A stretch of DNA of 64,000 nt. It comes from Pedobacter ghigonis (GTDB lineage: Bacteria; Bacteroidota; Bacteroidia; Sphingobacteriales; Sphingobacteriaceae). The notes below the pieces were generated by a model. It ran no database searches. It was not told the origin of the DNA and worked only from the letters and a program-made list of their open reading frames with translations. Shown in pieces: positions 43,310 through 53,121 of the stretch. The stretch is from positions 62,001 through 126,000 of the forward strand of contig NZ_CAESCM010000007.1 of NCBI RefSeq assembly GCF_903166585.1, given 5' to 3'. Numbering within the stretch: the stretch's first letter is position 1; the number at the start of each line of letters is the position of its first letter. The position numbers were made by a program, and so were the translations under genes.

Positions 43310-46300
43310 TGTTTTCTATTTCTTCTGTTAACGGATGTTCTTCTTCAATTTTAATCAGCTTGTGTTTAGCTGCAATTGTTCCGAATACGTAGTATAAGCC
43401 CGGTATTACAATTACCCCAAAGATGGTTCCGAAAAGCATACCACCTGCTGCAGCCGAACCAATGGTACGGTTACCGATTTTACCCGGTCCGCTGGCAATC
43501 ATTAACGGAATTAAACCTGCAATGAAAGCAAAAGAGGTCATTAAAATTGGGCGGAAACGCACGGTAGCACCTTCCATAGCGGCCTTAAATACCGATGCAC
43601 CCTGGGCATGCCGCTGTGTAGCGAACTCTACAATCAATACTGCATTTTTACCCAGCAAACCAATAAGCATAACCATGGCTACCTGGGCGTAGATGTTGTT
43701 TTCCAATCCCAATAATTTAAGGAATACAAAAGCCCCGAAAATACCCGCAGGTAAAGAAAGGATTACCGAAAGTGGTAAAATGAAACTTTCATATTGTGCC
43801 GCAAGTACCAGATAAACGAAGCCCAAACAAATCAGGAAGATGTAGATCGCCTCATTACCTCTCGATACCTCATCTTTAGAAATACCAGCCCAGTCAATAC
43901 CAAATCCCCTTGGCAATGTTTTCTTGGCTACTTCGGTAATGGCTTTAATGGCTTCGCCCGAGCTGTAACCCGGAGCCGACTGACCACTGATCTCCGAAGC
44001 GTTGTACATGTTGTGTCGGGTAATCTCCGAAAGACCATAAACCCTTTGCATCTTGATAAAGGCAGAGAAAGGTACCATTTCATCGCGGTCGTTCTTTACC
44101 GATAGCTTCAGGATATCTTCCGGAAGTGCCCTGTATTGTGGCAAAGCCTGCACAATTACTTTATACTGCCTGTCGTATTTAATAAAACTGGTTTCGTAAT
44201 TACTACCCACAAAAGTAGAAAGCGTATTCATGGCATTATCAATGCTCACGCCTTTTTGCTGCGCAATGTCGTTATCTACATTAAGCATATACTGTGGAAA
44301 ACTGGCACTGTAGAAAGTAAATACAGATGAAAGTTCTTTCCGTTTATTCAGCTCTTTTACGAAATCGTTAGCAACAGTTTCCATTTTTTTATAGTCGCCG
44401 CTACCCGCTTTATCCAGTAAACGAAGTTCGAAACCGCCTGCCGCACCATAACCCGGCACCGCTGGTGGCTGGAAAAACTCGATAGTTGCCCCTGGTATAG
44501 ATTTAGATTTTTCTTCCAGTTCTTCGATAATCTCTACTGCCGAATGTTTACGTTCGTTCCAGTCTTTCAGGTTAATTAAACAGGTACCCGAGTTAGAGCC
44601 CGTACCTTCGGTAAGAATCTCATATCCTGCCAACGAGGAAACAGACTTAACGCCATCAATCTCTTCGCACATTTTCTGCAGTTTTTCAGCAATCTGGTCG
44701 GTACGCTCTAAAGTAGATCCCGGAGGCGTTTGGATAATGGCATAAACCATTCCCTGGTCCTCATTCGGAATAAAGCCTGATGGTACCGTACCACTTAAAC
44801 CCCAAACACCTAAACAGAAGGCAACCAGCACGCCAAAGGTTAATATTCTGCGGCTTACCACTTTGCTCAGCACAAATTCATATTTACCCGAAAGTTTAGC
44901 GAAACCATTGTTAAAGCCATCCAAAAAGCGATCGATCATGGTTTTCTTGCCTTTTTTACCATGGTTATTTTTAAGCATGATGGCACACAAGGCCGGTGTA
45001 AGCGTTAAAGCTACGATACCCGAAAGGATAATAGCCGTAGCCATGGTAATAGAGAACTGACGATAAAATATACCTACAGGACCAGACATAAACGCTACCG
45101 GAATAAATACCGATGCCATTAAGAAGGTAATGGCAATAATTGCCCCGCCAATCTCTTTCATGGCCTGTTGTGTAGCTTTTAGCACCGAAAGCCTCCTGTC
45201 GTGCTCCATCTTGGCATGCACCGCCTCAATTACCACAATGGCATCATCTACTACTACCCCAATGGCGAGCACCAAAGCAAACAAAGTGATTAAGTTGAGC
45301 GTAATACCAAAGAACTGCATAAAAACGAAAGTACCAATCAACGATACCGGAACCGCAATTGCCGGGATCAGTGTCGAACGCCAGTCGCCAAGAAACAGGA
45401 ATACTACTAAGCCTACCAGAATAAAAGCTTCTACCAGCGTATGGATTACCTTTTCTATAGAGGCATCGAGGAATTTAGAAACGTCGTAACTGATTTCGTA
45501 ATCCAGTCCTTTTGGAAATGAACTGGCTTTAATTTCAGCCATTTTGGCTTTTACATCCTTAATTACCTGGGTGGCATTACTACCATACGATTGCTTTAAT
45601 ACGATTGCGGCAGATGCTTTTCCGTTTAAAGTAGAGTACAAATTATAAGCTGCTGCACTAAAATCTACGTCGGCAACATCTTTTAAACGGAGTAATTCGC
45701 CGTTGGCACTTGCCCTGAGTACAATATTCTCGTAACCTTCTTTGGTATTGAAACGACCCGAATATTTCAACACGTATTCGAATGCCTGCGAACGTTTACC
45801 AGAGCTTTCACCCGTTTTACCCGGCGAAGCTTCTAAACTCTGTTCATCAAGTGCTTTCATTACCTCATCAACCGAGATTTTATAAGCCTGCATGCGATCG
45901 GGCTTTAACCAGATGCGCATCGCATAATCCCTGTCGCCCAAAATATCGGCAAAACCTACCCCATCTACCCTTTTCAGCTCCGAAAGCAGGTTGATATCGG
46001 CATAGTTGTACAGGAAATTCTGGTTCATTTTAGGGTCTTTACTGTACAGGTTGATGTACATTAACATGTTAGACTCCTCACGCGTAATCTTTACCCCTTC
46101 GCGAACCACCAAAGGAGGAAGTTTATTGGTTACAGCTGCTACCCGGTTTTGCACGTTAAGCGAAGCCTGATTGGGATCGGTACCCAGGTTAAATACCACC
46201 TGAATAGAGGCCTCACCATCATTACCGGCATCGGATGCAATATATTTCATTCCGGGTACCCCGTTAAGCGCACGCTCTAAGGGAATAACCACCGATTTAA

Positions 46301-46472
46301 TTAAGAGCTCGTTGTTAGCCCCGGGATACTCGGCCGTAATATTTACTTTAGGCGGCGAAATAGAAGGGAATTGCGTAACAGGCAGGTAGCTAATGGCCAA
46401 CACCCCCAGAAACACAATAACAAGCGATATTACGATAGAAAGGACTGGCCTTTGTATGAATTTACTAAACAT
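43302..46472 (-). CDS. RND efflux inner-membrane transporter (AcrB/MexB-like)
   Basis: Proton-driven drug/solute pump of 1056 residues with twelve membrane helices and two large periplasmic loops. Proton-relay aspartates are present in GVVVDDAIVVIEAV (helix 4) and the lysine in GLLGKNAVLIVEFA (helix 10). The N-terminus SKFIQRPVLSIVISLVIVFLGVLA and LALVLAIGVVVDD mark the hydrophobe/amphiphile HAE1 group. It sits 23 bp after the adaptor gene and overlaps the channel gene. Substrates are unknown and no TetR-type regulator is adjacent. Confidence 0.96.
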   Translation of the reverse strand: MFSKFIQRPVLSIVISLVIVFLGVLAISYLPVTQFPSISPPKVNITAEYPGANNELLIKSVVIPLERALNGVPGMKYIASDAGNDGEASIQVVFNLGTDPNQASLNVQNRVAAVTNKLPPLVVREGVKITREESNMLMYINLYSKDPKMNQNFLYNYADINLLSELKRVDGVGFADILGDRDYAMRIWLKPDRMQAYKISVDEVMKALDEQSLEASPGKTGESSGKRSQAFEYVLKYSGRFNTKEGYENIVLRASANGELLRLKDVADVDFSAAAYNLYSTLNGKASAAIVLKQSYGSNATQVIKDVKAKMAEIKASSFPKGLDYEISYDVSKFLDASIEKVIHTLVEAFILVGLVVFLFLGDWRSTLIPAIAVPVSLIGTFVFMQFFGITLNLITLFALVLAIGVVVDDAIVVIEAVHAKMEHDRRLSVLKATQQAMKEIGGAIIAITFLMASVFIPVAFMSGPVGIFYRQFSITMATAIILSGIVALTLTPALCAIMLKNNHGKKGKKTMIDRFLDGFNNGFAKLSGKYEFVLSKVVSRRILTFGVLVAFCLGVWGLSGTVPSGFIPNEDQGMVYAIIQTPPGSTLERTDQIAEKLQKMCEEIDGVKSVSSLAGYEILTEGTGSNSGTCLINLKDWNERKHSAVEIIEELEEKSKSIPGATIEFFQPPAVPGYGAAGGFELRLLDKAGSGDYKKMETVANDFVKELNKRKELSSVFTFYSASFPQYMLNVDNDIAQQKGVSIDNAMNTLSTFVGSNYETSFIKYDRQYKVIVQALPQYRALPEDILKLSVKNDRDEMVPFSAFIKMQRVYGLSEITRHNMYNASEISGQSAPGYSSGEAIKAITEVAKKTLPRGFGIDWAGISKDEVSRGNEAIYIFLICLGFVYLVLAAQYESFILPLSVILSLPAGIFGAFVFLKLLGLENNIYAQVAMVMLIGLLGKNAVLIVEFATQRHAQGASVFKAAMEGATVRFRPILMTSFAFIAGLIPLMIASGPGKIGNRTIGSAAAGGMLFGTIFGVIVIPGLYYVFGTIAAKHKLIKIEEEHPLTEEIENNV

Positions 46473-46495
46473 AAAATAAGTATGGAGGATTTAGA

Positions 46496-47578
46496 TTATT
46501 CTGTTTTCAGTCTCAATTGTTTCATCACATCCTGAGGCTGCTGGAATTTAAAAGCGATCTTATCATCATCTTTAACTTTCTGTACACCTTCAAGCAGGAT
46601 TTTATCGTCTACCGTAATGCCATCGCCTACAATGTATAAATCGGGTAAATCGCCTGCTATGGTAATGGCTTTGGAGTGTACTTTATTGTTTTTATCGATC
46701 ACAAAAACATAGGTTTTATCCTGAATATCGTAGGTAGCTTTTTGTGGGATAACCAATGCATTTTTTAAAGGCACTACCATTTGGATTTTACCGGTTTCGC
46801 CGTTTCTAAGCAGGTTATCTGCATTGTTAAACCTGGCCCTAAAGGCAATGTTTCCGGTTTCGTTATCAAATTCACTTTCGATCAGCTCTACCTTACCTTT
46901 GGCTTTAAGCAGTTCGTTATTGGCCAATAACAGGCTAACCTCTTGCTGGCCTTTTACTTTGGCAGCACTCTGGTAGTTAAGATACTCGGGCTCCGATACG
47001 TTAAAATAGGCAAACACCTGACTATTATCTGAAAGGCTGGTTAACAATGCCCCCTCATCAACCAAACTCCCTAATTTTAAAGGAATACGATCGATGGTAC
47101 CATCAAATGGTGCCCTGATTTCGGTATTCGATAAATGAAATTTTGCCAGAGAGGTTTCGGCATTGGCCGATTGCAGTTTAGCTTTGGCCATAGCCAGTTC
47201 GTTTTTCGAAACAATATTTTTATCTGAGAGTAATTTGGTGTTTTCGAGTTCGATTTGTGCCGATTTTGTTTCTGCCTGTGCTTTGGCCAGTTCTGACTGT
47301 GCTGCCTTAGGCATAATTTTAAACAAAAGCTGACCGGCCTTTACATGCTGACCTTCATCCACATATATATTCTGAAGATAACCCTTCTCCTGGGCTCTTA
47401 CTTCAATATTCCGCACAGATTTGATTTGCGAAACATATTCTTTGGTAAACGAAGTATCCATTCTGATCGGACTGGTTACCGCATAAGTGGCTACTTCTTC
47501 TTTTTCTTCTTTTTTAGATGTACACGCTGTTAGGTAAAGCAAAGCACTCAAACCGAGGCACATTACATTTCTCTTCAT
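46496..47578 (-). CDS. RND efflux periplasmic adaptor (MFP, AcrA-like)
   Basis: Membrane-fusion lipoprotein of 360 residues. Lipobox in GLSALLYLTACTSKKEEKEE. Barrel-sandwich domain split by a helical hairpin: IEVRAQEKGYLQNIYVDEGQHVKAGQLLFKI, the coiled hairpin SELAKAQAETKSAQIELENTKLL..., and IRAPFDGTIDRIPLKLGSLVDEG. Beta-barrel and membrane-proximal domains follow. It is the first gene of the efflux operon; its promoter must lie in the ~800-bp region upstream. Confidence 0.94.
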   Translation of the reverse strand: MKRNVMCLGLSALLYLTACTSKKEEKEEVATYAVTSPIRMDTSFTKEYVSQIKSVRNIEVRAQEKGYLQNIYVDEGQHVKAGQLLFKIMPKAAQSELAKAQAETKSAQIELENTKLLSDKNIVSKNELAMAKAKLQSANAETSLAKFHLSNTEIRAPFDGTIDRIPLKLGSLVDEGALLTSLSDNSQVFAYFNVSEPEYLNYQSAAKVKGQQEVSLLLANNELLKAKGKVELIESEFDNETGNIAFRARFNNADNLLRNGETGKIQMVVPLKNALVIPQKATYDIQDKTYVFVIDKNNKVHSKAITIAGDLPDLYIVGDGITVDDKILLEGVQKVKDDDKIAFKFQQPQDVMKQLRLKTE

Positions 47579-48094
47579 CTTGTTTTTTTGACTAGTTATC
47601 TGATTTATTTTTTTTCATTAGTTTTCCTTTGCCAACCGGTTTATCATTAATATACTGTTAAACAGCACCATATTGGATCAATAATTCAGGGTTACGCAAT
47701 GATTTAATTCGATAGCGAAATAAATACAGATTTATGAAGTTTAAATGAAGTTGATCTTCAGAATTGAACTACGCAGCATTAGCTTTTAAGCTAAAAAGAA
47801 TGGAATGGAGCGACAAATTGGAAATTTGATCGTGATTTCAACCAAAACAAGTTAAAAACAAACGGATTAGATCACTTTTTGACAGAAAACGATTAATAAA
47901 AAGGGGATTTTTAATTTTTCGAGCACTTTTCAATCTGAAGATAAAATGTTTTTATTAACTAGAAATTGACAAAAACTTAACTCAACACTTTTTTTTGCGG
48001 TAAGCTTATTGCACAGCCTGCTTAATAAACTGCTAGCCAAGCCTGTTAATGCCGAAGCGATTTAATCCATCGTATTTCAGTTATCAAAGCTGCA

Positions 48095-48220
48095 CCTGAT
48101 TTTATTATAACCGTACCCGACTTTATGATTAACGTACCTGACTTTATGATTAACGTACCCGGTTTTATGATTAACGCACCCGACTTTATTATAATCGTAC
48201 CGTAATTTATCATACGTACA
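48095..48220. repeat. Six tandem 21-bp units
   Basis: Units start at 48095, 48116, 48137, 48158, 48179 and 48200, exactly 21 bp each, with consensus core GACTTTATGATTAACGTA; units 2 and 3 differ by one base. One forward frame stays open through units 1-5 and reads PDFIITV, PDFMINV, PDFMINV, PGFMINA, PDFIIIV, then stops in unit 6. Upstream that frame runs back to a TAA near 48047 without an ATG or a ribosome site. The 21-bp period is also two helical turns. Confidence 0.9.
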
Positions 48221-48303
48221 CCTTAAACGACCAACTGCTGAACGTCACTGGTACTGTCTTCTGGTATTTCTTACAGAAAATGATTTCAAATCATAACTAA
48301 AAG

Positions 48304-48331
48304 CCCCAAAAAGCCGAGCAATTTTGGGGCA
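48304..48331 (-). terminator. Terminator of the metallophosphatase gene
   Basis: GCCCCAAAA (48304-48312) pairs with TTTTGGGGC (48323-48331) around a 10-base loop. On the minus strand TTTT follows. It lies 50 bases past the gene stop. Confidence 0.7.
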
Positions 48332-48381
48332 TTATGGGTGCTCAATACAAATTTGGAATACTTAAATTCAGAGCGCGTAGC

Positions 48382-49470
48382 CTACTCAATCTCTCCTGAA
48401 TCGCCGGCGAGCGTCAATATTTTTTGTTGTTGCTTATCATCTACCACAAAAGTTTGCTTACCCTTAAAAAGCAGGGCTTTGCGGTTTCCACGGTGCTGAT
48501 CTACATCCACACCGACCACTTTCCCTCCATAGTATGCCGCAATATTCTGCGCAGTAATGGTATGCCCTACAATGATTTGTTTTACATCAAACTTAATCAA
48601 GGTCGAATCAACCGTTGCAATGTTTGTTCTGTTTTTGCCGAAATAACCCCGATACCAAAACGGTCCGCTGGCACTCATAAATAACTTTCCTTCCTCATCA
48701 AGCTTTTTCGTTGGTATTCCATAATAGCTACGGCATTTTTCGTTAATGGCTTGTAAGTTGAGACTTAATGCGTTAATTTCGGGCGATATTCCGCCATGCA
48801 AAAAGAGCTTATCTCCTATTTTCTCTATTGCATTCTTACTTCTTAGCCATTTACCAATTTCGGTTTCGGGCGAAATTAACTGTGCGTGGCTTAAGCCCAA
48901 CAGCTTTTCTGAAGCCTGGTATTTTGGTGCAACATAACGCAGATCTCCGGCCAGGTTCATTACATCGTGGTTACCGAGTAATACATGTACAAAACCTCCT
49001 TTACGCCGGGCATCTTCCTCTAGTTTATAAAGGAGCCAAAGGTAAGGCATCACTTCTTTTCCACGGTCGAAAAGATCGCCACAAATTATCATATGCCCTT
49101 TACCGTAGATCCAGTTGTATTTTTTATCAATAACTTTATTGGCAAGCATAAGCGATCTGAAAGCCTCAAATTCGCCTTCAATATCTGAAAGCACCATTAA
49201 CTTATCTACCGGCTTATATGCAACTGGCTGAACTGCAATATCGGCATGTAGTTTAAAACTAAAATCCCAATCGCTATGCTGGGCAAACCTTACCTGTATA
49301 GCCTCATTTCCCGCCAATGTATCGGTTATTACCTCGTTGCTTAACACATAGCTTACTAATATTTTATTTGCCGAACGGGTAACATAAGGCCCATCCTGCT
49401 CTACCTGAGCATAAGTATAATTACAAGCAAGAAGCAAGACCGCGGTTAGTGCTTTTCTGTATAAGTTCAT
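48382..49470 (-). CDS. Calcineurin-like metallophosphoesterase (Shewanella-type phosphatase)
   Basis: Exported phosphatase of 362 residues with a signal peptide (ALTAVLLLACNYTYAQ). Metal-binding PPP motifs: LSDIEGEFEAF (D-x-E in place of D-x-H), IICGDLFDRGKEV (GDxxDRG), LLGNHDVMNL (GNHD), FLHGGISPE and a late GHTI. The overall order matches Shewanella-like PPP protein phosphatases. The first metal motif reading SDIEGE rather than GDxHG is a noticeable variation. Substrate unknown. A 60-residue gene precedes it by 30 bp. Confidence 0.87.
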   Translation of the reverse strand: MNLYRKALTAVLLLACNYTYAQVEQDGPYVTRSANKILVSYVLSNEVITDTLAGNEAIQVRFAQHSDWDFSFKLHADIAVQPVAYKPVDKLMVLSDIEGEFEAFRSLMLANKVIDKKYNWIYGKGHMIICGDLFDRGKEVMPYLWLLYKLEEDARRKGGFVHVLLGNHDVMNLAGDLRYVAPKYQASEKLLGLSHAQLISPETEIGKWLRSKNAIEKIGDKLFLHGGISPEINALSLNLQAINEKCRSYYGIPTKKLDEEGKLFMSASGPFWYRGYFGKNRTNIATVDSTLIKFDVKQIIVGHTITAQNIAAYYGGKVVGVDVDQHRGNRKALLFKGKQTFVVDDKQQQKILTLAGDSGEIE

Positions 49471-49500
49471 TTAGGATTATTTTTAAATGGCATTGCCGGA

Positions 49501-49683
49501 TTATTCGGTCTGGCTCAATATGCGTTCGATTTCACGCAACATCTGATCGGCCAGTTTTTGCTTTGCACCAATTTTAGACAAGTATGCATCGGCAAAAAGC
49601 GCATCAAGCTCTTCCATAATAAAGCTATATCTGGCCTTAAGTTCCATCAAATCTATCTGTAACGACATCGAAAGCTCCTGCAT
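49501..49683 (-). CDS. Small helical hypothetical protein
   Basis: 60 residues, entirely helical and amphipathic (SLQIDLMELKARYSFIMEELDALFADAYLSKIGAKQKLADQMLREIERILSQ). It lies 30 bases upstream of the metallophosphatase in the same direction, so probably co-transcribed. No family recognised. Confidence 0.5.
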   Translation of the reverse strand: MQELSMSLQIDLMELKARYSFIMEELDALFADAYLSKIGAKQKLADQMLREIERILSQTE

Positions 49684-49963
49684 ACCTCAAAACTATGAAA
49701 TACGGTTTGTAATTTGAAACAATAATGGATAGAATTTTGCAATAGAGTTAAAAAAAACAATACAAAAATTCTGATTTATTACTCTTTTATTATTTGATCA
49801 CTTTAATATTAAATTATTTAAAGAAATTCCTCTCTTCTATCTAGATCTTTAAAGGGTCAAGATGTTTATTCACTTGTATTTGCTAATTATTAACTTTAAT
49901 ATTAAGATATTTCTTGAATATATTGCTATTTCTAAATTCACTTATCTATAATTGAAAAAAACT

Positions 49964-50437
49964 ATGAAAAGCTTAACTTATCTCTTACCGCTTTTACTTG
50001 TGTCGAAAGCTAAACCAGAAACAAGTATTATTCCTCAAAAACAAACTCCACAAGTAGTTTTAGAAAAAAGTGCTTATGCAGTTAAAGATGAACCTTGGAG
50101 AAAATCGTACAGTATCAGATTTGTTAACGAAACGGAAAGTGCTGTAACAGTATATGGGCCTACAGCAATTTCTCCTTCTGGCGCCCCAATAGATGCTGTT
50201 GTAACAATAGAACCACATAGTGAAGGAATCCTTAACACATCTATCTGGATTCAGGATGCAGAAATAAAAGGTGGGATTGCGTTAAGCTTCACGAGCGATC
50301 TAGCATCCTTTCAGATTTATGGCTTTGCTATTTTTACTCAATTTGGTGCCCGCGATTTAAATATTGATCGTCAGTTTCTTATTAATAATTCCGGTTCTAC
50401 GCCACCGACAATGCATATTGGAAGGTGGATTGAATAA
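49964..50437 (+). CDS. AT-rich hypothetical secreted protein
   Basis: About 157 residues from ATG 49964 (a TTG at 49952 would add four). Signal peptide MKSLTYLLPLLLVSKAKPE. The mature part is strand-rich (YSIRFVNETESAVTVYGPTAISPSG, DAVVTIEPHSEGILNTSIWIQDAEIKGGIALSF, FQIYGFAIFTQFGARDLNID), like a single beta-sandwich. Both the gene and its flanks are lower in GC than the neighbours and its codon choice looks different, hinting at recent acquisition. No family recognised. Confidence 0.6.
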   Translation: MKSLTYLLPLLLVSKAKPETSIIPQKQTPQVVLEKSAYAVKDEPWRKSYSIRFVNETESAVTVYGPTAISPSGAPIDAVVTIEPHSEGILNTSIWIQDAEIKGGIALSFTSDLASFQIYGFAIFTQFGARDLNIDRQFLINNSGSTPPTMHIGRWIE

Positions 50438-50654
50438 GATGAGGTATTCATCTATTTTTCATTTTCAAAGATTTTTTAATTTGAGAAGAAAATTGGAATA
50501 AAACTATAATAGTGAACGACTTAAAACTAAACATAAAAAATAACTTCCAATGCAATAGACCAAAAATTGTTGTATTGGAAGATTTTGGCCTTTTTAATAG
50601 TAATAATCCAGTTCACTTTCAAATAAACACAGACCAAATGTATTTTCTTTAGAA

Positions 50655-51470
50655 ATGCTACACCGTGAATATGAACCTCCTGAAATGCTACGCGATACGA
50701 TCAGGTGTTTTTGGTACAATAAAAGGGAATCGGTAACACCTGAAACTTTTGAGGTTTTGCCCGATGGTTATGCCGAAATTATCTTTCATTTTGGAAACGC
50801 CTGCAGTACTATTCAGGACGGAATTTTAGAACCACTTCCATCGCCCTTTATGATGGGACTGCTCAATCGGCCAATTACCTTCCATACCCAAAATTGCTTC
50901 GAAATTATTGCTATCAGGTGCTATCCATGGACAGTGTTCGATTTGCTGGGCTTGCCTTCGTGCAAACAACATCTGCATGTACTCGAACATCCGATAGCAC
51001 ATTTACAGTCCATATTGGAGGCACATATCCGCAGCGGCAGAGTAGCAGAAGCGATTAATCAGGTAGAACAATATTTTCTGAAGGCAAAATCGCAAATTGC
51101 GGCTAACAGTTTGTTGTTTAAAGCCGGTATTGCCATGCGCGAGGCCAAGGGTACTTTGCCCGTAAGCCAGGTTGCTGCCGCGGCGCATACCACAGTACGT
51201 ACACTGGAACGCAAGTTTAAACAATCGTCGGGCTATACGGTTAAAGATGTATCGGGACTAATGCGCTTTGAACAGGTTCGCAACCATTTGTGGCTTTACC
51301 CTAATGCCAATCTCTCAGGCCTCGCCTATCAACGGGGCTACACCGATCAGGCTCACCTGAGCCGTGATTTTAAACACTACAGTGGTACTACCCCAGCAGC
51401 ATTTGCCCGAAAAGCGAAACAAGGACAAGCGATAGTTGAAGGCGATTTTGTCGCATTTGTACAAGCCTGA
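50655..51470 (+). CDS. AraC-family regulator with DUF6597-like N-terminus
   Basis: 271 residues. The N-terminal part (LHREYEPPEMLRDTIRCFWYNKRE, VLPDGYAEIIFHFG, MGLLNRPITFHT) is the DUF6597-type sensor seen in many Bacteroidota AraC proteins. The C-terminal double HTH follows: LPVSQVAAAAHTTVRTLERKFKQSSGYTVKDVSGLMRF and NLSGLAYQRGYTDQAHLSRDFKHYSGTTPAAF. It lies 41 bp before the FAD monooxygenase in the same direction and probably controls it. Confidence 0.88.
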   Translation: MLHREYEPPEMLRDTIRCFWYNKRESVTPETFEVLPDGYAEIIFHFGNACSTIQDGILEPLPSPFMMGLLNRPITFHTQNCFEIIAIRCYPWTVFDLLGLPSCKQHLHVLEHPIAHLQSILEAHIRSGRVAEAINQVEQYFLKAKSQIAANSLLFKAGIAMREAKGTLPVSQVAAAAHTTVRTLERKFKQSSGYTVKDVSGLMRFEQVRNHLWLYPNANLSGLAYQRGYTDQAHLSRDFKHYSGTTPAAFARKAKQGQAIVEGDFVAFVQA

Positions 51471-51511
51471 TCCGCTGCCATTGCGGAACTTTGTGTTCAA
51501 ATAATACCAAT

Positions 51512-53044
51512 ATGAACACCATACTTCAAAATGATATACCCTTATCTACACCTCCTGTTTACGATGTAATTATTGCAGGTGGAGGACCGGTAGGTCTTTT
51601 TCTTGCCTGCGAACTTGCCCTGGCACAATGCACCGTGCTGATACTCGAAAAAGCTGAAAACTCCGATTCTCCGCTAAAACGACTCCCCTTTGGTATGCGC
51701 GGACTTTCGGCACCGACCATTGAGACACTTTACCGCCGCGGATTATTGTCGGGACTGGAAATCCATAAGCGCTATAAAAACCCTCATGCCGGACAAGAAA
51801 ACCGTCAGGCAGGGCATTTTGCCGGGATTCCATTTTATGCTGACCACATTGATGCTTCGAAATGGAAATACCGTTTACCAAGTGCTACAGCTGCCATTAT
51901 GCTTTCTGAAATGGAGGAACTAGAAACCGTATTAACCAATCGTGCCACAGCACTAGGTGTAAATATCAGGCATGGTCTGGCCATCACCAATTTTCAGCAA
52001 ACGCATGAAGCGGTAACGGTATTTACAAATGCCCAATCTTTTAAAGCCAAATGGCTGGTAGGTTGCGACGGAAGTCGTAGCCAGGTGCGTAAGGCTGGCG
52101 GTTTTGAGTTTGCAGGTACCGAACCTGAATTTACCGGTTACAGTGCACAGGTTGATATTTTAGATCCCGAAAAACTTAAACCAGGCCGTAATGTAACCGC
52201 CAGAGGCATGTACCTGCAATCTCAGCCCGGCTACCTCATTATACAAGATTTTGATCAAGGTGCATTTCATCAGTCAGCTGCGCCAATAACTGCCCAACAT
52301 TTGCAGGAGGTACTCCGCCGCATTTCTGATACCGATGTAACTATCAGCGCCCTGCACATTGCCACTACCTGGACTGATCGTGCCCGCCAAACCACTACTT
52401 ACCGCAATGGCAGGGTGCTTTTAGCAGGCGATGCGGCCCATATCCACGCACCTTTGGGTGGCCAGGGTTTAAACCTGGGGTTGGGCGATGCCATGAACCT
52501 GGGCTGGAAACTTGCAGCCACCATTAAAGATGCCGCACCTGAAGGATTACTGGACAGTTATTACACTGAAAGGCACCCCATAGGCATAAAAGTTTTGGAG
52601 TGGTCGCGTGCACAGGTGGCTATCATGAAACCCGAACCCCCATCTCAGGCATTGAACGCCATTATGCGCGATCTGATGCACACCCGTGACGGTGCAACTT
52701 ACATGGCTTCGCGCATTTGGGGCCTTAACCTGCAATACAACCTTGGTGGCGATCACCCGCTGGTAGGTTACAGTGTACCCAACTTCGAATTTGAAGATGG
52801 AACAACCATAGGCGAATGGATGTATGATGGCAGGGGAATTTTACTCGATTTTGGTAAGCATGCTTCATTGCAGGCTTTAGCCGAAACTTATGGCCAGCAA
52901 TTGAAATACCTTTCGGCAAAGGCAAAAGTACAATTGGGCTTAAGTGTTGTACTGGTTCGTCCGGATGGTTTCGTAGCCTGGGCTACTGATGGCGAACCTG
53001 ATGAAAAATTAATCAGGCAGGCGGCAGAAAAATGGTTTTTCTGA
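51512..53044 (+). CDS. FAD-dependent aromatic monooxygenase (PheA/TfdB family)
   Basis: Class A flavoprotein hydroxylase of about 510 residues from ATG 51512. FAD-binding GxGxxG is present as VIIAGGGPVGLFLACELA, the DG motif in WLVGCDGSRSQVRKAGG, and the GD motif in GRVLLAGDAAHIHAPLGGQGLNLGLGDAMNLGWKLA. A thioredoxin-like C-terminal domain (VVLVRPDGFVAWATDGEPDEKL) is typical of phenol, pentachlorophenol and rifampicin monooxygenases. The true substrate cannot be told from sequence; antibiotic inactivation is one possibility. Confidence 0.9.
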   Translation: MNTILQNDIPLSTPPVYDVIIAGGGPVGLFLACELALAQCTVLILEKAENSDSPLKRLPFGMRGLSAPTIETLYRRGLLSGLEIHKRYKNPHAGQENRQAGHFAGIPFYADHIDASKWKYRLPSATAAIMLSEMEELETVLTNRATALGVNIRHGLAITNFQQTHEAVTVFTNAQSFKAKWLVGCDGSRSQVRKAGGFEFAGTEPEFTGYSAQVDILDPEKLKPGRNVTARGMYLQSQPGYLIIQDFDQGAFHQSAAPITAQHLQEVLRRISDTDVTISALHIATTWTDRARQTTTYRNGRVLLAGDAAHIHAPLGGQGLNLGLGDAMNLGWKLAATIKDAAPEGLLDSYYTERHPIGIKVLEWSRAQVAIMKPEPPSQALNAIMRDLMHTRDGATYMASRIWGLNLQYNLGGDHPLVGYSVPNFEFEDGTTIGEWMYDGRGILLDFGKHASLQALAETYGQQLKYLSAKAKVQLGLSVVLVRPDGFVAWATDGEPDEKLIRQAAEKWFF

Positions 53045-53067
53045 TCTCAGACTTTAAAACAGAATTT

Positions 53068-53100
53068 AAATCTGCTCATCTGTTTCAGAAGAGCAGATTT
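53068..53100. terminator. Hairpin between convergent monooxygenase and PAAR genes
   Basis: AAATCTGCTC (53068-53077) and GAGCAGATTT (53091-53100), perfect 10-bp stem with a 13-base loop. Confidence 0.65.
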
Positions 53101-53121
53101 AACTTCAGGTTTAAGGTAGGC

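Larger units (their letters stand above)
47579..48381. other. 803-bp spacer: efflux leader, tandem repeat, terminator
   Basis: No complete gene. The part next to the efflux operon is AT-rich and must contain its promoter and any operator. A 21-bp tandem repeat occupies 48095-48220, and a terminator for the phosphatase gene lies at 48304-48331. Confidence 0.5.

Noticed and set aside
48095..48220. CRISPR-like array
   Set aside because: The units are contiguous 21-bp tandem repeats without unique spacers, and no cas gene is nearby.
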